Shown piece by piece: positions 10,786 to 22,400 of a stretch of DNA of 64,000 nt; position 1 is the stretch's first letter, and every line of letters starts with the position of its first letter. This DNA is from Zerene cesonia (Eukaryota; Arthropoda; Insecta; Lepidoptera; Pieridae): assembly GCF_012273895.1 (NCBI RefSeq), contig NW_024045131.1, positions 434,001 through 498,000 of the forward strand. Reading direction: 5' to 3'. Under the pieces are notes generated by a model. The model was not told the DNA's origin and ran no database searches. It saw nothing but the letters and a program-made list of their open reading frames with translations. Made by a program: the position numbers and the translations under genes.

Positions 10786-11561
10786 TGGTTTCCAAACAAC
10801 TTATACACTAATACAAGAGCAGCAGTAACAATGTACATCAAATATTGTTCTGTGTATAAATCTATTCTATGGATACACAAATTACTATCTAGTGCGCAAG
10901 ATTAACTTAACGAAAAAATTTTATCTAAACAGAAAAAAAAAAAGATTACAACAAAAACATACAGAAACTAAATTATCAGAGAAAAGTGCGGCTTAGGTGC
11001 TACGCAGAGCAGCAAGGACTAAGCGACGAAAACTGTCAAGACTATTGGAAAATATGTCAATAGCGTCATTTTTATTGACTATTTCATTGTATAATTTTAC
11101 CGATAACAACAAAGAAGGTTCCATTTTAACTGCATTTTTTGTGTCTATTTCTCTGAATAATCGACTGAGTGAACCGATTTTGAAGATTTCTGTTGAAATC
11201 TGGTGCCTACCGTATTGTCCCATTTAAATTTCGTCGTATTTTTGTTAAAAAAAAATATTTTTGGCGCTTTTTTAACAATTTTTTAAATTTTTATTTAGTA
11301 TAATCTGTAGCAATCAAACTGTCAAAGGAATGCCATGCGCCGGAATGAACCTTGTCCGCATGTTGGCTGCGTGTTGTGTACCAGCGCCATATTTGGTAAT
11401 CAATTAAAAGTAAATTTACATACATTTCGATGAAAAAATCTCACATAGTCAACGAATATCTTGATTTAAAAAATTCATGGAATGCTTGATCCACATATCA
11501 ACATGATTGTGGACAGCCTGTGAATTTTAATTCAATCTTATTGTACTGCATATATCACTTG

Positions 11562-11738
11562 ACTACATAGTATAAAACAAAGTCGCTTTCTCTGTTCCTA
11601 TGTCCCTATGTACGCTAACTACGCAACGGATTGAAGAAGATTTTTTTTATATAGATAGAGTTTTTCAAGAGGAAGGTTTATATATAATCTATTAAACTAC
11701 TCCGAATTTAATGCGTGCAAGGCGCGGGCAAAATCTAG
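11562..11738 (+). mobile_element. Helitron-like element (HelB)
   Basis: GACTACATAGTATAAAACAA start, AAGTCGCTTTCTCTG, CTACGCAACGGATT, then GCGTGCAAGGCGCGGGC hairpin region and CTAG|T end. Confidence 0.8.
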
Positions 11739-12284
11739 TTAGCGTATGCTCTAGGGTACTGGTCAAAATCGAGACATACAAATACATGTGCTAAAAAAGT
11801 AGTCTTAAAAATTAATTATTTCTTTTGGTCATAGCATCCCACGTGTACTGCTGGACTAAATTTGCAAATAATATTTGCATTGTGTTTGTTATTATCTGTT
11901 GGAAGAACTTATGAAAGAAAAACTAATACACTAATTTTCACCAAAAATCAAAAGGTATCACGCGTTTGAGAGTTTTTACTAAGACCAGAAAGCCCCTGTC
12001 GTTTCAGCTATTCATTATTTATTTCGGACATGCCGGTTTCCTCACGACATTTGATTAAATTATCACTAATATTTTGGCCGAAAAATGCTCTATCGTAATG
12101 TGTAAATTGTTTCATATATTCAAATGACATTTGATTTTTTCAAACTAAAAACTGTATATTTCAATTTGACAAATTATCAATTAATAATAGCAAACCGTTT
12201 GCCCGTAGCCTTAAAAATTAAAATGTTTTTATTTACATAGCGTTTCATTGAAGGGAATTATTATTTAAGCTCAACATTATTCAT

Positions 12285-12420
12285 AGTATCTCAGTCGGTT
12301 GGTAGGCGCGCACGCGTTTGCCGCCAAAATCAAGTAAATTTACGCGCGTATAGTTACTTGTGTCTGTGGTTTCGTGATCTGTGCAGTTCGTGGATAAAAA
12401 AACCAATCGGTACGTGTTCG
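12285..12420 (+). promoter_or_regulatory. Candidate promoter and non-coding first exon of the transporter
   Basis: A TCAGT arthropod initiator-like sequence at 12291 begins a locally CpG-rich stretch (GCGCGCACGCG, TTACGCGCGTATAG) with no long reading frame. It ends in a good splice donor, AATCG|GTACGTG, with the exon edge at 12409. The first coding exon at 19007 has a splice acceptor before its ATG, so an upstream non-coding exon must exist. This is the best candidate seen, but the link is inferred. Confidence 0.35.
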
Positions 12421-13262
12421 AATTTTTGAATTTGACGTTTTTTGTTTTTAATTTACCGCGTTTGGGCCATGGCTGAAATTTAAGTTTTGGAAATGGAATT
12501 TAACAATGTTTGACGTTTTTAATTTATGACGTCGGGACTATGGCGGAAATGTCAAAGTTTTGAAAAATTTAATTTACATTGTTTTGTACAGTATACAAAA
12601 TTGTTGTATGTAAATAAAAATAGATTAAAGTTGTTCCTATTCGACCATGAAATTGCGTAAAAATAGCTAAGATTTGACATTGAATAAAGTTCTAAAAGTT
12701 AATGAAATGATTTATAAATATTTTTAATTATATTTTATATTATTTTAAAGGACGCTTAGAAGATTACTTTAATGGCCATTTCCTATTTAATTTGGAACAA
12801 CATTTCGGTTTTAATTTATTAAAATGACCGTGTACAAAGTTGGTAAAAAAAACGTTTCGAAATAAGCATATTACCCAGCCTTGCTTAATATCTGTTAAAA
12901 ATGATCTGATCAATTTGTAATCTAAAAAATAATTCATAAAAATATATTGGGAAATAATATGAAGATTACATAATTTTATTTTTATAAGTTCTATTTAAAC
13001 TTCGTCAATTTTGCTTACTTCAGATTATAGGTAAAAAAAGGAGGTTTTCAATTTGACTGTACTATTCTTGTGTCTGTCGCTTCATAACTTTATATTGGAT
13101 GAATCGATTTTGATGATTCTTTTTCAGTGTTCCGTGTGGTCCTGTTGATATTTAATTATGTTAAAAATAATTTTTAGAAGTGGCAACAGCTCCTTCATTA
13201 CTTCGTTAATAAAACTGAAAGAAATCTCATCATATGTAACGATGTAACCAGATACAAGGTTT
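12421..13262. other. AT-rich DNA, likely 5' intron of the transporter
   Basis: No exon is seen. The end (about 13020-13145) is a degraded copy of family R7, recognisable by AAAGGAGGTTTTCAATTTGA and ATCGATTTTGATGATTCTTT. Confidence 0.5.
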
Positions 13263-13588
13263 ATTGTGGGAGTCGAGCACGCTTCGTCACGAATTGGGCC
13301 AGCTCACACCGGGGTAGTACCACACCCCACAGAAAACTGGCGTGAAATAATAGCTTGCTATTGTGTTTCGTACGGTGAGTGCGGGAGCCGGAGGCCTATT
13401 TCCTTCTCCTCGCCCTTCCCAGTCCATTCCTTTTTTTCATTCATCAATCCTTTCCTTATCCCTTATTCCTTAAAAGCGGGCAGCGCACTCTCAGAGGTTT
13501 GAGCTTCTGCGAATGTTCATGGGTGGTGGTGATCGCTTACCATCAGGCGAACCACAAGCTCAGTTGCCCGTTATGACATAAAAAAAAA
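13263..13588 (+). mobile_element. Long S4 retroelement copy with poly(A) tail
   Basis: GTGGGAGTCGAGCACGCTTC start, GGGCCAGCTCACACCGG, GTACGGTGAGTGCGGGAGCC, ending GTTGCCCGTTATGACAT plus A-run. Confidence 0.77.
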
Positions 13589-14139
13589 CCCTATACATAG
13601 ACAAACATCCATTTTTATAAATACAAAAGTAAAAAAAAGTATCAGCATCCATTAGCATATTTTTAAACGTTACAATAAAGTCAGTGAACATAAAAAAAAA
13701 AATAATTTTAAAACAAAATAAATTCGTGCTAATCAAATAATAATCTTTAGCCATGTCGATCATTGATTCGTTACAGCGTGACGCAAGGACGAACCGACAA
13801 ACACCCTTCCGTATTAATTATGAAACTAGCTTTCGACCCGCGGCTTCGTTTTCCTTCAAAGGCAGTTTCCATTTGAAATATTGACTGGGTAAAAAGTAGT
13901 CTATGCCACTCCAAACTATCTTAAGACACAAAAATCATATAAAAAGCCGCTACGTTGCGACGTGATAGAGTGACAAACAAGTAAGAAACAAATAAACAAA
14001 CACACTTTCGTATTTATGATATTGATAATATTGATAAGGATATAGGTATGTTTATTAATTTAAAAAAGTTTATATAAAAAGCTCTATGGGTTTAAATTCA
14101 TACAAAAATCTTAAAATACTTCCATATTTAAACATATAA

Positions 14140-14287
14140 TATTGCAAAGAGGTAACATTCGTGTATTTGTATGTATGTTTGTTGTGTTTTTAAAACTACA
14201 TGAACGATTTCGAAAATTCTTTCATTACTAGTAAGCTGGTCATCGTGCTATATATGTATCACGGGTAAAGCCAGGACGGACAGCTAG
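14140..14287 (+). mobile_element. Helitron-like element (HelC)
   Basis: TTTTTAAAACTACATGAACG, AAAATTCTTTCATTACTAG, TATATATGTATCACGGG, end GACGGACAGCTAG|T. Confidence 0.65.
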
Positions 14288-14529
14288 TCAAACACAAATA
14301 ATCATTTTTAATAAAAACCTAAAAATTGTTAGGACTAGACAAAAATTTATTGGGACCTCACGAAGCGCTTTAAATAAAATAAAAGAATCATCAAATCACA
14401 AATAATATTGTTTAAGAACGTAATCCTTTTTTTTTTAAGCTGGTTATAAAATAATAAAAGCTCTATATAATTGGACAATTAAAAGACTTTTAATTATTTA
14501 TTTATAAATAAGGTGTGAATGTGATACTC

Positions 14530-14830
14530 CATCATTCATCATCAGCCTTTATATGTTCCGACTGCTGGGACATAGGCCTCCTATGAGGGTTCAGGCCATA
14601 ACCCAGTACGCTGGCCAAGTGCGGGTTGGCAGATGTCACATGTCGTCGAACTTTTGATTCTCGGACATGCCGGTTTCCTCACGATGTTTTCCTTCACCGT
14701 GAGCAGTGGTGATGTTATCCACATGTGCAGATAATAGAAAAATCTATTTATTTCCTGCACGCTCGCCCGGTCTCGAACCCCGACTTATCGATTTTGAAGT
14801 CCGAGGTTTTCCACTAAGCCACAACTGCTA
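14530..14830 (-). mobile_element. tRNA-derived SINE (S1)
   Basis: Left end is CATCATCAGCCTTTATATG. The middle has CACGCTGGCCAAGTGCGGGT in complement order. The tRNA-like head at the right includes CGGTCTCGAACCCCGACTT and CCACTAAGCCACAACTG. Confidence 0.75.
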
Positions 14831-15200
14831 TATATACTTCAAAGGTTATTTGGATATCTTGGACTAGGCTAGGAGTATAATTCCATAGAACATACTAAAT
14901 TGTATAAGCTATCCGGCAAACTACGAGTGGTCAAGGTCAAGGTTTCGTTACGAACAATGAAATTGACTTTTTAATTTAACAGTTTTATATAACAATGAAT
15001 GAATGTATATTGAACATTTCTTAAGTGCCCTAATTTCGGATATTTCACTTTTATCGTCAGTTATTTATGCAAGTCTGTCTGTTATGCTATATCGGTTAAA
15101 CCACTGCAAATTCCTTTGAAGAATAATATTTTATAATACATGTGTATTTTTTTATAGTTGTATACATCGATTGAGCTACGTTTATATTAGTAGATTTTTT

Positions 15201-15247
15201 TGAAATTTCCTACATAAGATTAGAGTTATCTTATGTAGGAAATTTCA
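15201..15247. repeat. Perfect 20-bp inverted repeat, 7-base loop
   Basis: Arms 15201-15220 and 15228-15247 are exact complements, with loop 15221-15227. Both arms contain CCTACATAAG or its complement. It may be the remnant of a foldback element. Confidence 0.85.
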
Positions 15248-15779
15248 AACTACATTTTTCTTATTGTTATCTATATATATATATGTGTACATTTCCCTCT
15301 AAAATATACCTAGGGCATTCAACGCTAAAGCACATTATCTAGACACAGGCAAGTGTTATGTAAAGAATTATAAACACTTAAGTAACAATTACATCGTAAA
15401 AACATTCGGGTCATTGCCACGCGTCTGTACTAAATCAATCAAGTAAAAATAAACCCTATCAAAACGAAATACGTTTCAAAATTGCTTGTGTGCATTTATT
15501 TATAGAAAGGTGATTCTAGCGCACATACAATTTATTAAGACAAGATTAACTCTTAAAATTTGGCTTATAAATTTTGAACAAGGATTTTAAGGAATCTGAC
15601 GGGGCCCCTGGGGCCCTAAATGAGGCCCCATCCGTTTTTCAAAGTATTTTATTATGTATGAAAAAAAAAATACTAGAAAATCAATCGTCATATTATATTT
15701 TTTCCATGACGGATATAGAACCCACAACTTTAGGCGTTGTATGATGACTTTAACCATAGCACCAATCACAATGTTATTT

Positions 15780-16065
15780 TAGGGTCCTACACCCCAAATG
15801 TTAGAACTTGACCCTATTTCAAAGACTTCTCTTACCGTCTATCTGTCTGTCACCATGTATCTCATGAACCGTGATAATTAGACGGTTGAAATTTCCAGAG
15901 ATGATATTTCTGTTGCTGCTACAGCCACAAATACTAACAAAAAACGAAGTTAAGCAACGGTTGGCACGGTTGTGAATTGGATGGGTGACCAATTTTTTGC
16001 AGTTGCCCTTTCGCTTATTTGTACGGAACCCTTCGTGTCGCGAGTCCTATCGCACTTAGCCGGTT
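15780..16065 (+). repeat. Interspersed repeat with an embedded 5S rRNA-like segment
   Basis: Begins near AGGGTCCTACACCCCAAATG, continues with TCTGTCTGTCACCATGTATC and TCATGAACCGTGATAATTAG. It carries GAAGTTAAGCAACGGTTGGC and AATTGGATGGGTGACCAA, then ends with TACGGAACCCTTCGTGTCGC. The 5S-like segment matches the internal promoter half of 5S rRNA. Confidence 0.65.
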
Positions 16066-16533
16066 TAATTTATTCATTCATTAATTCAAGTAATTAATAC
16101 CTCGATATTAATTCAATCGGAAGTATCGCACAATGCCAGGGTCGAAACTGAATGATTAAGTTATATTATTCAAGTATGGTAATTAGTTTCATAGTAACTT
16201 AGACCTAACTTAGAAGTTCAATTACATCAAGTTAACTTGAGCTCATTTGAATTTTTACGTTTATGTTTGAAAAGCGATCATTTTTTTATGTAATTTCTTT
16301 TTTTTTCATTGAACGACTAACCACTTGTCCTGGCTTCGTTCGAGTTGTCTAATACAAAATAAATATTTTCAATAAAAGACTCTTAGACCATCTAATTATC
16401 AGAAATAGACTAAACGGGACCACACGAACCATTCTTCAAATAAAAAAAGAATCATTAAATTCGATACACCCAGTCTTAAGTTATGTGATAACAAATAAAG
16501 AAAATAACCTCATTTTTTCGAATTCTGTTAAAA

Positions 16534-16620
16534 GTACGCGGCGGTGGTGATCGCTTTCCATCAGGCGAACCACCAGCCCAGTTGCCCGCTGTGACATAAA
16601 AAAAAAAAAAAAAAAAAAAA
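16534..16620 (+). mobile_element. S4 3' end with long poly(A) tail
   Basis: GGCGGTGGTGATCGCTTTCC to GTTGCCCGCTGTGACAT, then more than 20 A. Strongly 5'-truncated. Confidence 0.7.
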
Positions 16621-16669
16621 GTACCCACAATCAATAACGCAGACAAGGTACTACACTATATATTATTAA

Positions 16670-16870
16670 CTAGCTGCGGCCCCGCGGTTTCACCCGCGTT
16701 AGTACGTATCCCGTAGGAATATCGGGATAAAAAGTTGCCTATGTGTTATTCCAGTTGTCCAGCTGTCTACGTACCAAATTTCATTGCAATCGGTTCAGTA
16801 GTTTTTGCGTGAAAGAGCAACAAACACACACACATCCTTACAAACTTTCGCATTTATAATATTAGTAGGA
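16670..16870 (-). mobile_element. Lep1-like Helitron (HelA), complete
   Basis: CTAGCTGCGGCCCCGCGG at the left, TTTATAATATTAGTAGGA at the right. Confidence 0.87.
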
Positions 16871-17554
16871 TATGAATACACACAAAGCCACGGGCTCGAG
16901 CTATATCCATCAAGCTACCGATATAACCTTGCTACATACCTTCGAACGTAAGTTTACGCAACAGCAGTTAAGTTAAAGTATACGAAGTTAAGTTAAACTA
17001 TATTATAATAAAATGTGTATTTTCCTGGTCTAACACTAGTTGAGGCTGGCGACTCTGCCTGTCTTATTGTATACCGTTTTGTGTAACATCTGTTTTTCAA
17101 TTGACTTTGAAAGGATTATTAGTTTGACTTTTTGGCTTTGTCGCTTGAGAACTTTCGACTCGGTGAACGGATTTTGGCGATTCTTTTATTATTTGAAAGC
17201 TGGTGCCTCCCGTGCGGTGTACTAATAAACCCATTATTTAACTTAATGCCACAAAGCTAAGCTTCTAAACAAACAGACAGTCACATACAGTCTTGAAGCC
17301 ATCAGTGGGTTTTTACATTTTTTATCATCATCATCTTAATGTTAAGAAATATAACAATACCATTTTGTTTTTTACTTTCCGATGTTTTTTGTGTATTAAG
17401 AAATAAATCCCCGATAAGATAGAAAAAACTCCCGCGCTCACGTGCGTCTTTATCCGTAATATAAACGCTAATTACTTGAGTGCAATTAATTTTTTCCAAA
17501 AATGATGAATTACATTTTGAACAGACTCCAAAAAGCATGGAACAGAGGCTTTCC

Positions 17555-17703
17555 GCCGTATGTGTCTGTATGCTTAGATCTTTGAAATTACGCAACAGAT
17601 TTTGTGTTTTTTTTTAGGAGATAGAGTGATTTAAGAGGAAGGTTTATGTATTCTGTTAAACTGCTCCGAATTTAACGCGTGCGAAGCCGCCGGTACAACC
17701 TAG
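17555..17703 (+). mobile_element. HelB copy, 5'-truncated
   Basis: GCTTAGATCTTTGAAATTAC, GAGTGATTTAAGAGGAAGG, GCGTGCGAAGCCGCCGG hairpin region, CTAG|T end. Confidence 0.7.
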
Positions 17704-18593
17704 TGATTTTTATGCTTATATATGATTTAACCAACGACATAAACTTGTAGTCATATATATAGTCGTTCTCGTAGTGGGTAGTCGTCTAGTCTAGGTAGAA
17801 CTTGACATTTAGGCTCGTGAGCTAGATCCAGTCACCGTAAAAGTCTAGCCCTAAATCAACTTTAGTATTATGTAACTGTCTTGTTGAAGTGGTTTTGTAA
17901 TCTGTTATTTATTTACAGTAAGTCGAAAACTTATATTAAGTTTATATAATTGATTGGAAATCTTCACTCAGAAACTGTTAAACCAATATTGATGTAATAT
18001 AAAATACATATAAATTATAAAAGTATGTTATGACATTAAAACCTCTCTAAAATAAGTCTTATTGAATATAATAAATGTTTGAGTTAAATTGATATAATTC
18101 TCTATGTTCGTAATTTCATTAAAGAAATAAAAAATGTCAATAAAATCATATTATGAAACCTTTTTTCTACTAGCAACATGTTCCGACTTTAATCGGATTG
18201 ACACGCCATATAAATATAGCTTCTTTCTTTATATAGTTTTGTAATAGTTATTATAAACAATCGAGTAATAAGCGATTTAAAATATAACAAAAGGTCAATG
18301 AAATTAAAACATTTTTCAATTACATTAAATTAGCTTAAACACACATGTTTTAGTTGAGTCTAAAGTATATAATCTTAAATATCCTGCCAAAGTTATTTCC
18401 TTAATAAAATAATGGTTTATGTTATAATTAAATATCATAATTAACCACTTAACTTTTAATGAATTCATAACACGGAATTAAGGATAAAAATTGTGTATAG
18501 AAAGATTTTTAAGTGTTTAATAATAATTATTTTGTTTAAATCCACTTTTATAATGAAAATGAGTACCTACTGTTATCCTACTACGATATCCTA
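17704..18593. other. AT-rich DNA without gene
   Basis: Probably 5' intron of the transporter. No exon, RNA gene or clear repeat could be picked out. Confidence 0.5.
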
Positions 18594-18794
18594 TCCTGCT
18601 AATATTATAAATGCGAAAGTTTGTAAGGATGTGTGTGTGTTTGTTACTCTTTCACGCAAAAACTACTGAACCGATTACAATGAAATTTTGGTACGTAGAC
18701 AGCTGGACAACGGGAATAACATATAGGCAACTTTTTATCCCGATATTCCTACGGGATACGGACTTACGTGTGTGAAACCGTGGGGCGCAGGTAG
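18594..18794 (+). mobile_element. HelA copy with mutated terminus
   Basis: TCCTGCTAATATTATAAATG start. The 3' end reads GTGAAACCGTGGGGCGCAGG with GTAG in place of CTAG. It lies about 210 bp before the first coding exon of the transporter. Confidence 0.8.
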
Positions 18795-19006
18795 TTTTTA
18801 TAATATTTTCTATAAAATGGTATAAAATGTTTTTACTTTAGGTATTTCCATGTGATTAAATTCTCAATTTAAACTTAAATGGTTATTTCATAGTTTTGGT
18901 TGTTGAACATATGGCGTTTAATGCTTCTAATTATATGTTTACATCCTCTTCGAAATTATTCAATCATTCTGCGTCATCTAAATTAACATTTTATTTTTTA
19001 TTACAG

Positions 19007-19414
19007 GTAACTGCAACAGAGCATGAGACCAACATCGAACAATTAAAAATATATCAAACAAGCAAAGATGGCGCCGCAGGAGCGAACTTCTTGTTGCGAG
19101 GACGATTCCCGCCAAAATGAGCCCATGGACAATCTGTCAAACATCGATTTGGGATACGTCAACAAAGCTTTTTCAAATGACAGCTCAGATACAGATAACG
19201 TAAAGAAGCAAGAGAAAGGCAAGGTGACAGATTTCGACGATTTATTGCCATATATCGGGGAATTTGGACTATACCAGAAAATATTGTTTCTGTTAATGAT
19301 ACCGTTTGCCTTTTTCGTTGCGTTCGTTTATTTTTCGCAAATATTCATGACGATTGCGCCTGAACAGCATTGGTGTTGGGTGCCGGAGCTGGCGAATCTC
19401 ACTGTGGAGGAGAG
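19007..19414 (+). CDS. Transporter exon 1 (5' UTR 19007-19067, coding 19068-19414)
   Basis: Acceptor TTATTACAG|GTAACTG, donor AGAG|GTAATA. Encodes a hydrophilic N-terminus, then DLLPYIGEFGLYQKI and the first membrane helix, and the start of the big outer loop (WCWVPELANLTVEER). Ends in phase 2. Confidence 0.92.
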
Positions 19415-22400
19415 GTAATAATTAGATTTGGAAATACATTATTTTATTAGGACATTTAAAATGTTTTACAAATTCTTTCACTAATAGAGATAGCTTCTTT
19501 ACTTAGTGGCGTAGGTTATATAATATGTGCGGGCGAATGTGGAGCGAACAGCTAGTATAAAAAGACTTACTCATACCCAAATCTTTTTAATTTAGCTAAA
19601 AGATTTTTTTAATTACAAAAAAATTTATAAATAATTGAGGCCCCGTAGCCTAAATTCATCCGAATCTAGCGACGAACTAAATCTCATCCAAAACCGTCCA
19701 TTTGTTTTCGTGAAAGATTTACAAACGTTCAACAATTACAAAATTTCGCGATAACATCAATCTTAATAACATTTAATTGTTAAGTTTAACTTCAATTAAA
19801 AAACGCTTGAATTCATCACGATATTAAAATGTTTTTCAATAAATAGGATTTCCTCTTAATTCACTTAATTTGATAAAGCCGTTGGATGAAGCCTTGAATG
19901 ATTTATGTTTTTTAATTCGAATTTCAGACGATATTAATTTGAAAAGTAACTTCCATAAACCTACTAGGTTTTCGCTCGCGGCTTCGCTTCGCTTCGCATA
20001 ACCAAACGGTATCTCCTGTGGGAATTATATCCTTTTAATCACCTTCGTAAAATAAACCACAAATGACATATTATAAAATTGTTCAGTTGCGAGTTGAAAG
20101 AGAGACAAACAAACAAACAATATTTAACAAGCATAACATTCAGTTATAATGAGGCTTTTTGATGAAATAAGTTTAATAACGGAGAAGTGCGCTGTTGGTT
20201 GCGTACAAAAAAACCACCCATCCAATTTGTGAACGTGACAACCGCTGCTTAACCTCGATTTTTTATCATTTGTCATTATAGCGGCAATGGAAACACATCC
20301 TCTCTGAAAATTTTCAACTGTCAAACTATCACGGTTCGTGAGATACCCGCACCACGCATGCCTGGTGACAGATAAAACTAGACTTAAGGTACAGGACCCC
20401 AAAAAGACTAAATCTGGTATTTACCCTCTGCATATGGCCCTAGATCGGCCAGCAGTTTTCGAGCAATCTGTTCTAGCTTATACAAACAGACATGTTAAAA
20501 GCAAGATGCTGAACAATTGTATCGTATTCTTGCAATTATTTTGCGTTCACCCGGCATCGAATCCTTGACCCAGTGGAAAGACCTTCAATCAACGCTGAGT
20601 CGTTTATAAAACAAACATTGCTATGTGTTTTTAACCGACGTACCAAAAAAGGAGGTTCCCAATTCTTCTGTATTTTATCTAACTACTAGATATGGCAAAC
20701 GCTGTTGTGTCTTACTCTATTTAGGGTTATTAAAAATAGATGCTAGCTTCTCAGACCTACCGATACGCACACAAAACGTCATGAGAATCGGTCCAGTCGT
20801 TCCGGCGGAGTAACTAATATTGTGACATGAGAATTTTATATAGAAGACTAGCTGCGCCTCGCGGTTCCACCCGCGTAAGTCCGTATCCCGTAGGAATAGC
20901 GGGATAAAAAGTTGCCTATGTGTTATTCCAGTTGTCCAGCTGTCTACGTAACAAATTTCATTGCAATCGGTACAGTAGATTTTGCGTGAAAGAGCAACAA
21001 ACACACACATCCTTACAAACTTTCGCATTTATAATATTAGTAAGATATCTCCTAGAGCTCCGCCGGTTTTCAACTGGCCGTGATTCTTTGTGTCTCATAG
21101 GAAATATTGTCATTTGGCCCCGTTTTAGAATCTGGAGTGGTCCCATCTCCCCACAGGAACGTCGGGGACAATTTTACTTATCAAATATTTACAAATTTTT
21201 TGAAAGAATAGAAAAAAATCGATCACGGGGCGGGATTCGAACCCACGTTTCTTGCCTAACCGTAGCAGCGCCTAGCCTCTCGGCCACCCGTGATCCCGGG
21301 TTCGAATCCCGCCCCGTGATCGATTTTTTTTCTATTCTTTCAAAAAATTTCCCATTTATAAAAGCATTTGAATGCTATAAAACTAAAAATTAAATATTTA
21401 CAAGTCACACGTCCGACTCTTGACCGATCTGTTTAAAGCATAGAAGATATTCTAGAAATTTACAGATAAAAGGATAAATTGAATATTTTTGAAGTTTCCT
21501 TCATAGTTTTAAATGGAAATGCTATTTATCTAACCAAATAAGTTGTCTTTAGAAATATAAATGCGAAAGTGTGTTTGTTTGTCTGTCCATTATGACACAA
21601 CGGGACGCTTTGAAGACGTGACTATTCGTGTCTTGAGATAGCTGGAAGGCTAGAGAGTGACACAGTGTTATCTCATTCCCAGCGGAATTTCCTGAGGCGA
21701 AGACAGCGGAAAATCTGGCTTATTAGTATAGGTAGACTAGTTCATAAAATGTATACAATGTTAATGCATTTAATATTTATATAAGAATGACTTTTCATAT
21801 GTATTTATCTCTTTTTTAAATTATATCACGCATGTAATAAAAATTCCGTATTGTACGACGCCGACTCTCTTACTTCGCAACGTTTCCTTTGCTTTGTGGT
21901 TGTCTGGAAGAAATCGCTCAATAGCAATAAGACCGCCTTCTGTACTTCAACCTCTTGTGCTGTCCTACTTATAATATTATAAATGCGAAATTGTTAGGAT
22001 GGATGTATGTGTATACTTATGTTTGCTACTCTTTCACTCAAAAACTACTAAACCGATTGCAATTAAATTTAGTACGTAGACAACTGAAATAACACATAGG
22101 CAACTTTTTATCCCGATATTCCAACCGGTGAAACCGCGGGGTGCTGCTAGCTATTTCATACTTTTNNNNNNNNNNNNNNNNNNNNNNNNNNNNNNNNNNN
22201 NNNNNNNNNNNNNNNNNNNNNNNNNNNNNNNNNNNNNNNNNNNNNNNNNNNNNNNNNNNNNNNNNNNNNNNNNNNNNNNNNNNNNNNNNNNNNNNNNNNN
22301 NNNNNNNNNNNNNNNNNNNNNNNNNNNNNNNNNNNNNNNNNNNNNNNNNNNNNNNNNNNNNNNNNNNNNNNNNNNNNNNNNNNNNNNNNNNNNNNNNNNN

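Noticed and set aside
10675..10905. Frame with a run of phenylalanines
   Set aside because: A T homopolymer, not a protein.
21221..21295. tRNA gene on the - strand
   Set aside because: Acceptor and T arms pair, but the anticodon arm does not form a proper 5-bp stem with a 7-base loop. The same unit recurs with SINE tails at 8935, 30690 and 55305.
20920..21393. 157-codon open frame on the + strand
   Set aside because: It runs through a HelA Helitron and the S3 inverted SINE and has no family likeness. The apparent protein is transposon sequence read in one lucky frame.
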